Positions 1 through 7,943 of a DNA stretch of 11,724 nt are shown one piece after another. Within the stretch, counting starts at the first letter, position 1, and each line of letters starts with the position of its first letter. Both the position numbers and the translations under genes were made by a program. The notes under the pieces were generated by a model. It had not been told where the DNA came from. It was given only the letters and a program-made list of their open reading frames with translations, and did not search any database. The stretch comes from Alkaliphilus sp. (GTDB lineage Bacteria > Bacillota > Clostridia > Peptostreptococcales > Natronincolaceae): assembly GCA_023230535.1 (NCBI GenBank), contig JALNXC010000011.1, forward strand, positions 1 to 11,724. The letters run 5' to 3'.

Positions 1-854
1 AAATATTAGATGAAAATACGGAGATTGACCGGGGAAATGTGGAACTTGTGGTAGATTCTAAAAATAATGAATCATATTGGAAGGTACCCAAGGGGAACGA
101 TAAATATGAAAAAGTGCCACTAAGGGGTTTCATTACATTTGACAATGTAACTTTTGGTTACACCCCCGGACAAAAAGTTCTTAAAAACATCAATCTTTAT
201 GCTAAGCCCGGACAAAAAATAGCCTTTGTAGGTTCTACAGGTGCCGGTAAAACTACAATCACTAATTTAATAAACAGATTTTATGAAATAGATAGCGGGA
301 GCATACTTTACGATGGAATAGATATAAAAAATATTAAGAAACATGATTTGAGAAGTACCATGGGTGTTGTGCTCCAAGATGTAAATCTATTCGAGGGCAC
401 TATTGCGGAAAATATTAGATATGGCAGGCTGGATGCTACAGACGAAGAAATAGTAGAGGCCGCAAAACTTGCTAATGCTCACTATTTTATAACTAATCTT
501 GCTAAAGGTTATGACTCCATGCTCACAGCCGATGGACAAAATCTATCCCAGGGTGAACGGCAGTTGATTTCAATTGCAAGAGCAGCAATAGCAGATCCGA
601 CTATACTCATTCTTGATGAGGCTACATCCTCCGTGGATACCAGAACCGAGAGGCTGATTGAAGAAGGTATGAATAAATTGATGGAAGGCAGGACCACCTT
701 TGTGATTGCCCATAGACTGTCCACAGTTCGTAATTCCAATGCAATAATGGTATTGGAACATGGAGAAATTTTAGAGCGCGGGGATCACGATGATCTTATG
801 AAACAAAGAGGACGATATTATGATTTAAATATTGGAACGATGGATTTGGAATAG
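1..854 (+). CDS. ABC exporter, ATP-binding half (5' truncated by window edge)
   Basis: This is the nucleotide-binding domain of a type I ABC exporter (MdlB/BmrA-like, membrane and ATPase domains in one chain). It powers export of an unknown substrate across the cytoplasmic membrane. The frame is open to the left edge and reads ILDENTEIDRGN before the GTG at 39, so 39 is not a real start; the membrane domain lies outside the window. Numbering from that GTG: A-loop aromatic Y41, Walker A GSTGAGKTT 65-73, Q-loop Q113, signature LSQGE 169-173, Walker B ILILDE 189-194 with catalytic Glu 194, D-loop SSVD 197-200, H-loop His 225. All catalytic residues are present, so this NBD should be active. Such proteins often pair with a second half-transporter, presumably encoded upstream; that is an inference. 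It converges on the minus-strand restriction operon. Substrate cannot be predicted. Confidence 0.93.
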   Translation, partial: ILDENTEIDRGNVELVVDSKNNESYWKVPKGNDKYEKVPLRGFITFDNVTFGYTPGQKVLKNINLYAKPGQKIAFVGSTGAGKTTITNLINRFYEIDSGSILYDGIDIKNIKKHDLRSTMGVVLQDVNLFEGTIAENIRYGRLDATDEEIVEAAKLANAHYFITNLAKGYDSMLTADGQNLSQGERQLISIARAAIADPTILILDEATSSVDTRTERLIEEGMNKLMEGRTTFVIAHRLSTVRNSNAIMVLEHGEILERGDHDDLMKQRGRYYDLNIGTMDLE

Positions 855-891
855 GGATTTATTCCTAACTGTGTTTACAACTTATAAATAT

Positions 892-980
892 CAACCGAAA
901 GTTACCATGTGACAGCGAATTAGCTTGCCGCTTATGACGGTAAATTAATTTACCATTTTTACAACCGAAAATTAACTATG
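892..980. repeat. Repeated 18-19 bp motif flanking a perfect 16-bp palindrome
   Basis: The motif CAACCGAAA followed by GTTACCATG occurs at 892-909, and a close copy (CAACCGAAA then ATTAACTATG) at 962-980, about 70 bp apart in the same orientation. Between them GGTAAATTAATTTACC (939-954) is a perfect palindrome, and TTTACCA/TTCACCA words recur to about 998. Multiple short direct repeats like these are seen at insertion-sequence ends, for example in the IS21 family, but no transposase is present and I do not recognise a specific element. This may be an IS remnant. Confidence 0.35.
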
Positions 981-1065
981 AAATCTATTTCACCATTTAC
1001 TGTTGGTATTTCATCGAAACGCGAAGATGGAGTTACTGTTTCCCCCTTCCCTCTATAATTTTCAA

Positions 1066-1100
1066 AAACAAAACAGAAGGACATTTCCTCTGTCTTGTTT
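1066..1100. terminator. Long hairpin, candidate (bidirectional) terminator
   Basis: The arm 1066-1081 pairs with 1086-1100: about 14 base pairs with one bulged A (1077) and one A-C mismatch (1072/1094), around a 4-nt loop CATT. On the minus strand the stem runs into TTTTTG; on the plus strand it ends in TTGTTTATAT. It could end transcription from the ABC transporter gene, 210 bp upstream on the plus strand, or read-through from the minus strand. The stem is A/T-rich at its base, so its strength is uncertain. Confidence 0.45.
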
Positions 1101-1108
1101 ATATAAAA

Positions 1109-1406
1109 ATCGAGTAGGGGAAATTAAATTTTCCCTCTCACACCACCAAGCATACCGCCCGGTACTTGGCGGTTCAATTAAATCTAACATTACGCATATG
1201 TTCACGGTTACCTTTTGGACTTTGTTGCCCTTAGCCAACTCATCCGCCTCTTACGCCTTATATTCCGTTCCTGTTCGTCAAGCCATGATTTCGCTATCGC
1301 TTCCTCTCTCCCACACCTCACGATGTGAAACTTGCAAGTCGCTATTGGGTTCGTCGGTAACTACGCCCCGAAGGACTCTCACCTTAGACATATGACATGC
1401 CCGTCA
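1109..1406 (-). mobile_element. Group II intron relic, 5'-truncated and without its reverse-transcriptase ORF
   Basis: Read on the minus strand, this stretch resembles the RNA part of a bacterial group II intron. Domain V is 1175-1142, exactly 34 nt. Its lower stem of 9 pairs (A3-G11 with C26-T34, one G-T pair), upper stem TACC/GGTA and the characteristic 2-nt bulge TG on the 3' side are all present. It is followed by domain VI, in which GAG and GGG pair with CCC and CTC leaving a bulged A seven bases from the end; the relic stops in CTACTCGAT at 1109. The upstream part (1406-1176) holds blocks typical of domains I-III, such as AAGGTGAGAGTCCTT, GGAACGGAATATAAGG and GGCTAAGGGCAACAAAGTCC. Domain IV with the usual ltrA gene is missing, as is a GUGYG-type 5' end. 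The loop of domain V is GGGC, not a GNRA tetraloop. It is therefore probably neither self-splicing nor mobile. The subclass is not assigned, and the 5' boundary is approximate. Confidence 0.75.
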
Positions 1407-1412
1407 AACTAG

Positions 1413-1437
1413 AAAAAAAGGGACGTGAAACGTCCTT
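1413..1437 (-). terminator. Intrinsic terminator of the restriction operon
   Basis: On the minus strand the stem AAGGACGT / ACGTCCCT (8 pairs including one G-T) closes a 3-nt loop and is followed directly by seven T residues and CT. This is a textbook rho-independent terminator. It lies 88 nt past the stop of the last gene of the minus-strand unit (1525). The opposite direction lacks a T-tract. Confidence 0.85.
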
Positions 1438-1440
1438 AGT

Positions 1441-1524
1441 TTCCATTTGCTTATTCAGCATCACAGTTAAATCTATTGCAATTATTTTCAGCTTTAATTT
1501 TAGTGCTAATACTACAGTCAGTGG
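1441..1524. other. Short non-coding spacer between terminator and tail gene
   Basis: With the preceding elements this completes the 670-base gene-free region 855-1524. I see no coding capacity, repeat or RNA structure in this last piece; it is simply the 3' untranslated region of the minus-strand operon. Confidence 0.5.
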
Positions 1525-2364
1525 CTATTCCCTTTTTAAACCGGGTAAAGCCATATCTAGATATTCCTGCCAATATTCTTCATCATCACCTTCCATATCA
1601 TGAAGCCAATAGTACATAAACAAGATTTCAAGTTCCTGCTTTCTTCCCTTTATAAAAGGTTTTTTCGGCATTTTTCTATATAAAAAATCCAGATTAAAAA
1701 GATTACTTTTTTGCTTATGATCATAGTCGTATTTTCTCCAAGCATACTGGCTCTTCTTCCTATGGGTTGAAGGCCAAATGTCTTCATTCTCGTAAAAACT
1801 GTTTATCCAATCAAAAGCAAATATAGGAAGATTCACCTGGTACTTTGTCCAAGTATTCTCAATCCAGTCATTAATCTCACCGGATATAATCGGTCTCCTA
1901 GAATCAAATTTTTGATGACTCTCAATTCGATGATAATCCTTAATAAACATAAATAACATCCCTGTCTGATCTTTAAGAAACGGTAATTTTTTTATGAGTT
2001 TTGAATAGCAATCATATGAAACATTCCTAAATTCGCTGTCGGTATTATACAAAAAGAAAAATACATCCCTTTTCACAATGTTTCTAATATACCTATGTAT
2101 TTGTTTTCCATAATCGTTATATATACCAACAGCCCAATCCCTGATTTCCGGCTCATATTCCCGCAGCTGTTTGTGATATTTTTCTAATTTTTCGTTATGT
2201 AAAACTGTTTTTCCCTCTGCTTCACTGACGTTCAAATAATTATTGAAATACTCGAATACATAATCAACACAAAGTTTCATATTGTTGATACGAGCTTCCA
2301 TATCAAATTCATTGAGCCTATCTTCTTTTTTTCTTCTGGCTATATATCCTTCTATACTAAGCAT
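1525..2364 (-). CDS. Unrecognised 279-residue protein at the tail of the restriction operon
   Basis: I do not recognise a family or catalytic motif. The protein is soluble, highly charged and rich in aromatic residues. It has a basic N-terminus (ARRKKEDRLNEFD), a probably helical first half (KLCVDYVFEYFNNYL) and an acidic C-terminus (LHDMEGDDEEYWQEYLDMALPG). No signal peptide or membrane helix is visible. It follows hsdR on the same strand with no terminator between, and a strong terminator follows it, so it probably belongs to the same transcript. A role accessory to restriction is inferred from position only. I chose the ATG at 2364 because GGGGA sits 7 nt upstream. An in-frame ATG at 2409 (294 residues) lacks a Shine-Dalgarno. 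Oddly, the best ribosome binding site here (AGGAGG at 2394-2389) points to an out-of-frame ATG at 2381. Confidence 0.75.
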   Translation of the reverse strand: MLSIEGYIARRKKEDRLNEFDMEARINNMKLCVDYVFEYFNNYLNVSEAEGKTVLHNEKLEKYHKQLREYEPEIRDWAVGIYNDYGKQIHRYIRNIVKRDVFFFLYNTDSEFRNVSYDCYSKLIKKLPFLKDQTGMLFMFIKDYHRIESHQKFDSRRPIISGEINDWIENTWTKYQVNLPIFAFDWINSFYENEDIWPSTHRKKSQYAWRKYDYDHKQKSNLFNLDFLYRKMPKKPFIKGRKQELEILFMYYWLHDMEGDDEEYWQEYLDMALPGLKRE

Positions 2365-2381
2365 ATGATCATCCCCGACAT
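2352..2381 (-). other. Nine-codon out-of-frame mini-ORF with the strong ribosome binding site
   Basis: AGGAGG at 2394-2389 lies exactly 7 nt before an ATG at 2381 that encodes only MSGMIICLV before TAG (2354-2352). The mini-ORF overlaps the ATG at 2364 of the 279-residue protein in another reading frame. It may be a leader whose translation delivers ribosomes to the downstream start, or a scar or sequencing error that shifted the original start out of frame. Both readings are inferences. Confidence 0.35.
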
Positions 2382-2554
2382 TAATGTACCTCCTACTTAT
2401 TACATTCATTAATCACAGAACACTGATGTAAACTATTAAAAGATTCCCGCCACAAAGCAGTGGTTTTAGACAAGTCACGCCTATTCAACATCAATGTGTT
2501 GCACACCTTCATAGACAACATTAAACTTGACAGAGTTATTTAACCTTCTTCCTA

Positions 2555-5500
2555 CTATAGGCTCTCATTCCGACACATCAGTTTTGTCTGCTCCATGACA
2601 ATATCCACTGCCGTTGCTGTTCCATCCGGTGGATATCCGTATTTCTTTAGAAGTCGTTTAATGGTCATTTTCATTTTTGCCTGCACACTTTCACGGATTG
2701 CCCAATCGACACTGATATTATTCTTAATTGATACTGTCAGGTCTTTAGCAATTTGCACCAGTGTCTCATCACCCATTACCTCTCGTGCAGATTCATTTTC
2801 GGCCAAAGCATCATAAAAAGCTAATTCATCAGGGGTCAGGCCGGTACTTTCACCACGTTTTTCTGCTTTATTAATCTGTTTGGCAAGTTCAATCAGCTCC
2901 ATGATAACCTGGGTTGTTTCAATAGCCCTGTTTTGGTATCTCCTTATGGACGCCTCCAGCAATTCAGAAAATTTCTTGGATTGCACCAGGTTGCACCTGG
3001 AGAAAGTCTTTATGTTACCCTTAAGCAACCGGTTTAGTAGTTCTACTGCTAAATTTTTCTGCTTCATACCCTTTACTTCCTCAAGGAACTCATCGGAAAG
3101 AATAGCGATGTTGGGTTTAGACAGGCCTATCGAACCCAAAATATCTATTACCTCATTGGATGAAATTGCCTTTGACAATAATTGGTTCAATTCGCTATCT
3201 AACTGGGATATGGTTTTCTTCTTACTGTCATCACTGATCATTTTAACAAGACCTGCTTTAACGGCTTTGTGAAATCCTACTTCAAGATTAAGACTTTCAG
3301 CAATGTCAGTCGTAGCACATAAGGAATATGCTCTAGCCATTTCCGTCACCAACTTGACATAATCATTCTCCCGGTCTTCCCGAAGACCAATAATATAATC
3401 CATCGTTTCCACAATAGCTTGCATTTTCTCGCTTGGTTTTCTAGTAAAGAATTTGTCGTAATCGTGTCCATGCAACAGTTCTTTGATTAAATCATACTTT
3501 TCAAGCAAGATCTCGGAAGCCACTTCTGTATCCACGCCGGTGGTTTTCTTATCACTTTCCGTATATTGGGCCAGGGCTTCTTTTAAATTCTCGGCGATTC
3601 CGATATAATCAACAACAAGTCCACCTTGTTTTTCTTTAAAGACCCGATTTACCCTAGCAATTGCTTGCATTAGATTATGACCACTCATAGATTTATCGAT
3701 ATACATTGTGTGCATGCTTGGCACATCAAATCCCGTGAGCCACATATCCCTCACAATCACCAATTTGAGTTCATCGTTTCTGTCCTTCATCCGCTTTGCC
3801 AAGGTCTCACGATTAGCCTTTGTCCCAATAAAGGGTTGCCAATCCGATGGATCAGATGAATTTCCCGTCATTACAACTTTAATTTTACCGGACATCAAAT
3901 CATCACTGTGCCAATCAGGGCGCAATTCGACAATCTGTTTATATAAATCAATAGCAATCCTTCGGCTCATAGCTACGATCATAGCCTTACCGCCCTCGTT
4001 TTCTTGCGCCTGTTCCCGTTTTTCAAAGTGCCCGACAATATCTTTGGCGATTTGCTTAACACGCTGCTCCGTACCAACAATCGCTTCCAGTCTAGCCCAT
4101 TTACTCTTAAGCTTTTCCTTTTGGCTGGATTCCTGATATTCGGTAATTTCTTCATATTCCGTATCAACTTGTGGTTTCATTTCTTCCGGCAGTTCTAACT
4201 TGGCAATTCTACTTTCATAGAAAATCTTAACCGTTGTACCATCTTCCACTGCCCGGGTCATATCATATACATCAATATAGTCACCAAAAACAGCCCTAGT
4301 GTTCTTGTCAGTCAATTCTACAGGTGTGCCCGTAAAACCAATGTAGGAAGCATTTGGCAAACTATCACGCATGTATTTGGCATAGCCATATTTTACATCC
4401 GCTTCAGTTCTACCTTTCACTATTTCTGCCCCAAATCCATACTGACTGCGATGGGCTTCATCAGCAATAACTATAACATTTTTTCGATCTGTTAAAACCA
4501 TGTTATTTGCGTATTCAACAGTACTTTCTGCTACCTTATCCAAAACAGGGCCAGATTGAAGATCTTCCTTCACCTCATTAGCAAAAAGCGCAAATTTATG
4601 GATAGTTGTAAATATAATACCCCCGCTGGTACGATTATTAAGTAGTTCCCTTAAATGTGCCCTATCTCTGGCTTGCACCGGGGTGTTTCGGAGCAGATCC
4701 TTGCTTTTCAGGAAGATGCTAAAAAGCTGGTCATCCAAATCATTGCGATCTGTAATAATGACAATGGTGGGATTTTCTAATTCCTTGCTAATCACCAGTT
4801 TTCCCACATAAAATACCATTAATAAGCTTTTCCCACTTCCTTGTGTATGCCAAATTACACCAATGCGTCTGTCACCAGATTCATGGATTGCCCGCATACT
4901 GCTTTCCACTGCTTTATTAACTGCATGATATTGATGGTATCCTGCCAATATCTTAATAGTCTCAGTACCATCATTTTGGAATAATACAAAATGCTTTATA
5001 ATATCTAGGAAACAATCCCGCCGGAACATTCCTTTAATTAAAATTTGAAGCTGGGGAATGGATATAGAAGTTATCGTCTCTCCGTCAATAGTGCGCCAAG
5101 CCATAAAACGATCTTCATTGGAGGTCAATGTGCCGGCCCTGGCATTAATTCCATCACTAATAACCATAAATGAATTGTAGGTAAACAATGAAGGGATCGT
5201 CATCTTATAAGTTTGAAGCTGATTATAGGCATCTGTAATATCCACATTTTCATCGCTTGCACTCTTCAGTTCAATAACCACTAGCGGAATGCCGTTAACA
5301 AAAACTACTACGTCCGGTCGTTTTTCTGTCCCATGCTCCACAATGGTAAACTGATTGGCCACCATAAATTCGTTATTTAGCGGATTTTCAAAATCAAATG
5401 CATGTACTTTCTCCGTTCGATAACTACCGTCTAACTGTTTAACTGAAACATCGATACCGTCGGTAATCATTTTTTGAAATGCTTTGTTATTCATAATGAG

Positions 5501-5749
5501 GCTTGGACTTTGTGAGATCATGATCTGTCTCAGAGCATCTTCGACGACATCATCCAAAAATTTAGGGTTAATCCGAGTTAGGGCTTCCTTTAGACGCTCA
5601 ACCAGAACAACATCGCCATAATCTTCCCGTTCCGGATATTCCCCCTCGGGACCAATGTCTGGGCCAAAGATTATTTCATAATTCAGTTCTTCAAACCATT
5701 CCAGCGCAGCCTCTTCCAAATGGGATTCATAAAAACTATTCTTTGTCAT
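2555..5749 (-). CDS. hsdR: Type I restriction enzyme R subunit (motor and nuclease)
   Basis: HsdR supplies ATP-driven DNA translocation and cleavage in the R2M2S1 complex when unmethylated target DNA is met. The product is 1064 residues, normal for the family. From the N-terminus: a PD-(D/E)xK nuclease domain with D146 and E160-x-K162 (RPDVVVF...VIELK), then a superfamily 2 helicase motor with Walker A GSGKS 304-308, TDRNDLD from 333, DEAH 430-433, GFTGTP 471-476, TGFDVP 672-677 and QAIARVNR 695-702, then a helical C-terminal region that normally contacts the methylase core. All expected catalytic residues are present and the frame is intact. The start is the ATG at 5749: it has AAGGAGG about 7 nt upstream and overlaps the hsdS stop as TAATG. 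A longer in-frame start at 5833 would add 28 residues lying inside hsdS and is unlikely. Expression should be translationally coupled to hsdS. Confidence 0.97.
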   Translation of the reverse strand: MTKNSFYESHLEEAALEWFEELNYEIIFGPDIGPEGEYPEREDYGDVVLVERLKEALTRINPKFLDDVVEDALRQIMISQSPSLIMNNKAFQKMITDGIDVSVKQLDGSYRTEKVHAFDFENPLNNEFMVANQFTIVEHGTEKRPDVVVFVNGIPLVVIELKSASDENVDITDAYNQLQTYKMTIPSLFTYNSFMVISDGINARAGTLTSNEDRFMAWRTIDGETITSISIPQLQILIKGMFRRDCFLDIIKHFVLFQNDGTETIKILAGYHQYHAVNKAVESSMRAIHESGDRRIGVIWHTQGSGKSLLMVFYVGKLVISKELENPTIVIITDRNDLDDQLFSIFLKSKDLLRNTPVQARDRAHLRELLNNRTSGGIIFTTIHKFALFANEVKEDLQSGPVLDKVAESTVEYANNMVLTDRKNVIVIADEAHRSQYGFGAEIVKGRTEADVKYGYAKYMRDSLPNASYIGFTGTPVELTDKNTRAVFGDYIDVYDMTRAVEDGTTVKIFYESRIAKLELPEEMKPQVDTEYEEITEYQESSQKEKLKSKWARLEAIVGTEQRVKQIAKDIVGHFEKREQAQENEGGKAMIVAMSRRIAIDLYKQIVELRPDWHSDDLMSGKIKVVMTGNSSDPSDWQPFIGTKANRETLAKRMKDRNDELKLVIVRDMWLTGFDVPSMHTMYIDKSMSGHNLMQAIARVNRVFKEKQGGLVVDYIGIAENLKEALAQYTESDKKTTGVDTEVASEILLEKYDLIKELLHGHDYDKFFTRKPSEKMQAIVETMDYIIGLREDRENDYVKLVTEMARAYSLCATTDIAESLNLEVGFHKAVKAGLVKMISDDSKKKTISQLDSELNQLLSKAISSNEVIDILGSIGLSKPNIAILSDEFLEEVKGMKQKNLAVELLNRLLKGNIKTFSRCNLVQSKKFSELLEASIRRYQNRAIETTQVIMELIELAKQINKAEKRGESTGLTPDELAFYDALAENESAREVMGDETLVQIAKDLTVSIKNNISVDWAIRESVQAKMKMTIKRLLKKYGYPPDGTATAVDIVMEQTKLMCRNESL

Positions 5750-6930
5750 TATTCCACCTCCTTGATCGGAACCCGGATTCCGCCGGACATAAGTTTGGGG
5801 AGTAGAAGATCCCTGATTTTCCGTAAACTGCATATTTCATAATAATTCTTTTCAATAGTTATATCTATAGATTTAGCTATAGCTTCAAAAGAATATAATA
5901 CTTCATCAGAAGGTATAATAATCTGCATATCATTAAGAGAATCTTTATTAATTGATCCAAATACAGTCCCCTCACCATTGAATATATCCAGTTGCTCCTT
6001 CAAAGACAACATTAAATAAAGTATAAATGATTGCTGCCCACTTTTGCTTTGAATAGCTGCTAATCCCCTTCCAATACAACAAGGTTCAAGAACAACATTA
6101 CAATCGCCAACCGGAGCACGAACACTCATTAGTACATCCCCTCTTGACGCCATACGTTTTGGTTCTGTGGTATATAACCTGCGTGTTGGAAATCTAGCAC
6201 CAAATTCGGCCCTGCCTTGATAAAAAACCTCCCCATCGCCCTTTTCATTATAGCTACTGCCCTTTGGGGACTGTCCCATCGTAATATTAGCGACATCACT
6301 GAGAACACCAGCTTTCCATCCCTTAGGGATAATTCCTAACTCACTATCTACAAACTTTCCATCCTGAAACGGCTCAAAATCAATAAACCAATTTTTAAAT
6401 ATCGCCTGTGCTATTTTCTCAAGGATATTATTGATCCGGTTGTTAAGCTCGATCTTATCGTCCAGGCAAGAGAGGGTACCTGCGATGGCTTTTTGTTCAT
6501 TAAGCGGCGGTAATTTGAGAGGATACATCATTATTTGTTGCTTATCACCACGGGGCATTTTAGTCCCTTTTGACCCCGCGACCATGTAATTAAAAAAGTG
6601 ATCTTGGTTTAATAAATAATAAAAATACTTATCCTCAATCCCTTTAGAAGGCTTAAAAACTAAAACATCCGCTGAAGCCCCTCCGTCCATAGTAGCAAAC
6701 CATATTTTTTTAAAATATGGCCTTATATTGGATACCAAAATCTGGCCAGCTTTGAATTCAATAGCATTACCTTTTGGCAAAGAAGATGCTATAGTTTTTC
6801 CCCCTTTATTAGGCAACATATTTTCGGTTGAAACATAATTCCCAACGTTTAGTTCTTCATGGCTAATCCTCCTTCTTGAGAATTGTGAAATATCACCAAG
6901 CATAACAGTTTTCCACCCATTTAAACTCAT
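5749..6930 (-). CDS. hsdS: Type I restriction-modification specificity subunit S
   Basis: HsdS selects the bipartite DNA target and scaffolds two HsdM and two HsdR subunits. The 393-residue protein shows the full classical layout: TRD1 roughly 5-142 ending in LPPLNEQKAIA, central conserved coiled coil about 144-190 (LDDKIELNNRINNILEKIAQ), TRD2 about 205-342 opening with PKGWKAGVLSDVA, and a C-terminal coil about 347-383 ending LLPKLMSGGIRV. With two TRDs, one subunit should specify both half-sites; the actual sequence recognised cannot be read from the protein. The start ATG overlaps the RhuM stop as ATGA. The AAGGA immediately before the ATG is too close to be an efficient ribosome binding site, so translation probably depends on coupling to the upstream gene. 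There is no second partial hsdS or inverted repeat nearby that would suggest phase-variable shuffling. Confidence 0.96.
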   Translation of the reverse strand: MSLNGWKTVMLGDISQFSRRRISHEELNVGNYVSTENMLPNKGGKTIASSLPKGNAIEFKAGQILVSNIRPYFKKIWFATMDGGASADVLVFKPSKGIEDKYFYYLLNQDHFFNYMVAGSKGTKMPRGDKQQIMMYPLKLPPLNEQKAIAGTLSCLDDKIELNNRINNILEKIAQAIFKNWFIDFEPFQDGKFVDSELGIIPKGWKAGVLSDVANITMGQSPKGSSYNEKGDGEVFYQGRAEFGARFPTRRLYTTEPKRMASRGDVLMSVRAPVGDCNVVLEPCCIGRGLAAIQSKSGQQSFILYLMLSLKEQLDIFNGEGTVFGSINKDSLNDMQIIIPSDEVLYSFEAIAKSIDITIEKNYYEICSLRKIRDLLLPKLMSGGIRVPIKEVE

Positions 6931-7943
6931 TCCTTCTCACCCCCAATCTTACCTTTCAACTTTTTCTGTGTTTGTTTGATGGTCTCCAGATAATCCCGTT
7001 CAACTGAGGTTGGGAAATCTAATATCCGTTTACGGTATTTTTTGTATTCATCAGTTGCTTTTTCAATAGCGGTCTGCCGGCTAACCGTCCCTGCACTTTG
7101 CAATATCCCTTTTCCATAACGCTCGGCAAAATCATCTACTTGTGGCAACCAATCCTGCATATACATTGGCTCATGATTCATAGCATGTAATTCCGCTAAA
7201 TCAAAAAACGCTGAAACTATACGATTTAACACGGATAATTCTTTTTCATCCAAATAATTTTTAGCAATCATTACATCCCCCTTATTGGGTTGTTCACCGG
7301 AAAAGGTCTTCATCCCCATAAAAGGCAATTCCGCATTAGCCCGTCTATAGATAATTTCAGCAGATGTCTGCTTATTTACCGCATAATGTAATTTATTTTG
7401 GACAATCTGAAAAAACTGCCTACATTCCCCTGATTTCGAATCATAATCAACACTTGTGGCAAAAAGGTCCAACAGTTGTCGGTAAAACACTTTTTCACTG
7501 GAACGAATATCTCGGATACGCTCCAAAAGCTCTCTCCAATAATTACCGCCACCTGCTTTCTTCAGAAGATCATCATTCATAGTAAAGCCCTTTATGAGAT
7601 ACTCCCGAAGCCGTTCGGTTGCCCAGATACGAAATTGTGTACCACGTAAAGATTTCACACGGTAACCGACAGAAATAATAACATCCAAATTATAATGTTT
7701 TACATTATAATTTTTGCCATCGGCAGCAGTTGTTCGGAAATTCCGAACAACTGAATTTTCGATAAGCTCACCTTCTACAAAGATGTTTTTTATATGTTCA
7801 CTAATGTTTGCCTTACTTGATTGAAACAACTCCACCATCTGGGCCTGTGACAGCCAAACTGTTTCATCTTGCATACGCACATCTATTTTTGTTGTGCCAT
7901 CCTCAGACCGATACATAATAATTTCAGTGTCTTTAGAACTCAT
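6927..7943 (-). CDS. RhuM-family protein embedded between hsdM and hsdS
   Basis: The 338-residue product matches the RhuM family (named after a Salmonella pathogenicity-island protein). The conserved core YNLDVIISVGYRVKS...GTQFRIWAT is at about 84-109, and conserved C-terminal blocks are FFQIVQNKLHYAV (about 177-189) and DWLPQVDDFAERYGKGIL (about 264-281). Residues 31-55 (WLSQAQMVELFQSSKANISEHIKNI) look like a helix-turn-helix, suggesting DNA binding; that is an inference. The biochemical function of the family is unknown to me, and virulence is not implied here. The start is the ATG at 7943, preceded by GGGGGAG at 7-nt spacing and overlapping the end of hsdM by 11 nt. An upstream start at 8000 would lie wholly inside hsdM and has no better site. 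The stop overlaps hsdS as ATGA. Its place inside the operon ties it to the restriction system as regulator or accessory. Confidence 0.9.
   Translation of the reverse strand: MSSKDTEIIMYRSEDGTTKIDVRMQDETVWLSQAQMVELFQSSKANISEHIKNIFVEGELIENSVVRNFRTTAADGKNYNVKHYNLDVIISVGYRVKSLRGTQFRIWATERLREYLIKGFTMNDDLLKKAGGGNYWRELLERIRDIRSSEKVFYRQLLDLFATSVDYDSKSGECRQFFQIVQNKLHYAVNKQTSAEIIYRRANAELPFMGMKTFSGEQPNKGDVMIAKNYLDEKELSVLNRIVSAFFDLAELHAMNHEPMYMQDWLPQVDDFAERYGKGILQSAGTVSRQTAIEKATDEYKKYRKRILDFPTSVERDYLETIKQTQKKLKGKIGGEKE

Noticed and set aside
852..867. Small hairpin at the stop of the ABC gene as terminator
   Set aside because: Only six pairs with a wobble and no T-tract afterwards.
1003..1603. Two plus-strand open frames (1003-1395 and 1397-1603)
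   Set aside because: They lie inside the antisense of the intron relic, the terminator and the end of the tail gene; no ribosome binding sites and no protein-like composition.
2410..2554. Promoter or terminator between hsdR and the tail gene
   Set aside because: Only 4-5 bp dyads (for example CCAC/GTGG near 2450-2463) and no paired -35/-10 with acceptable spacing.
5750..5833. 28-residue N-terminal extension of HsdR
   Set aside because: It lies within the hsdS coding region out of frame; the ATG at 5749 has a strong ribosome binding site and the family's usual start (TKNSFYESHLEEAAL).
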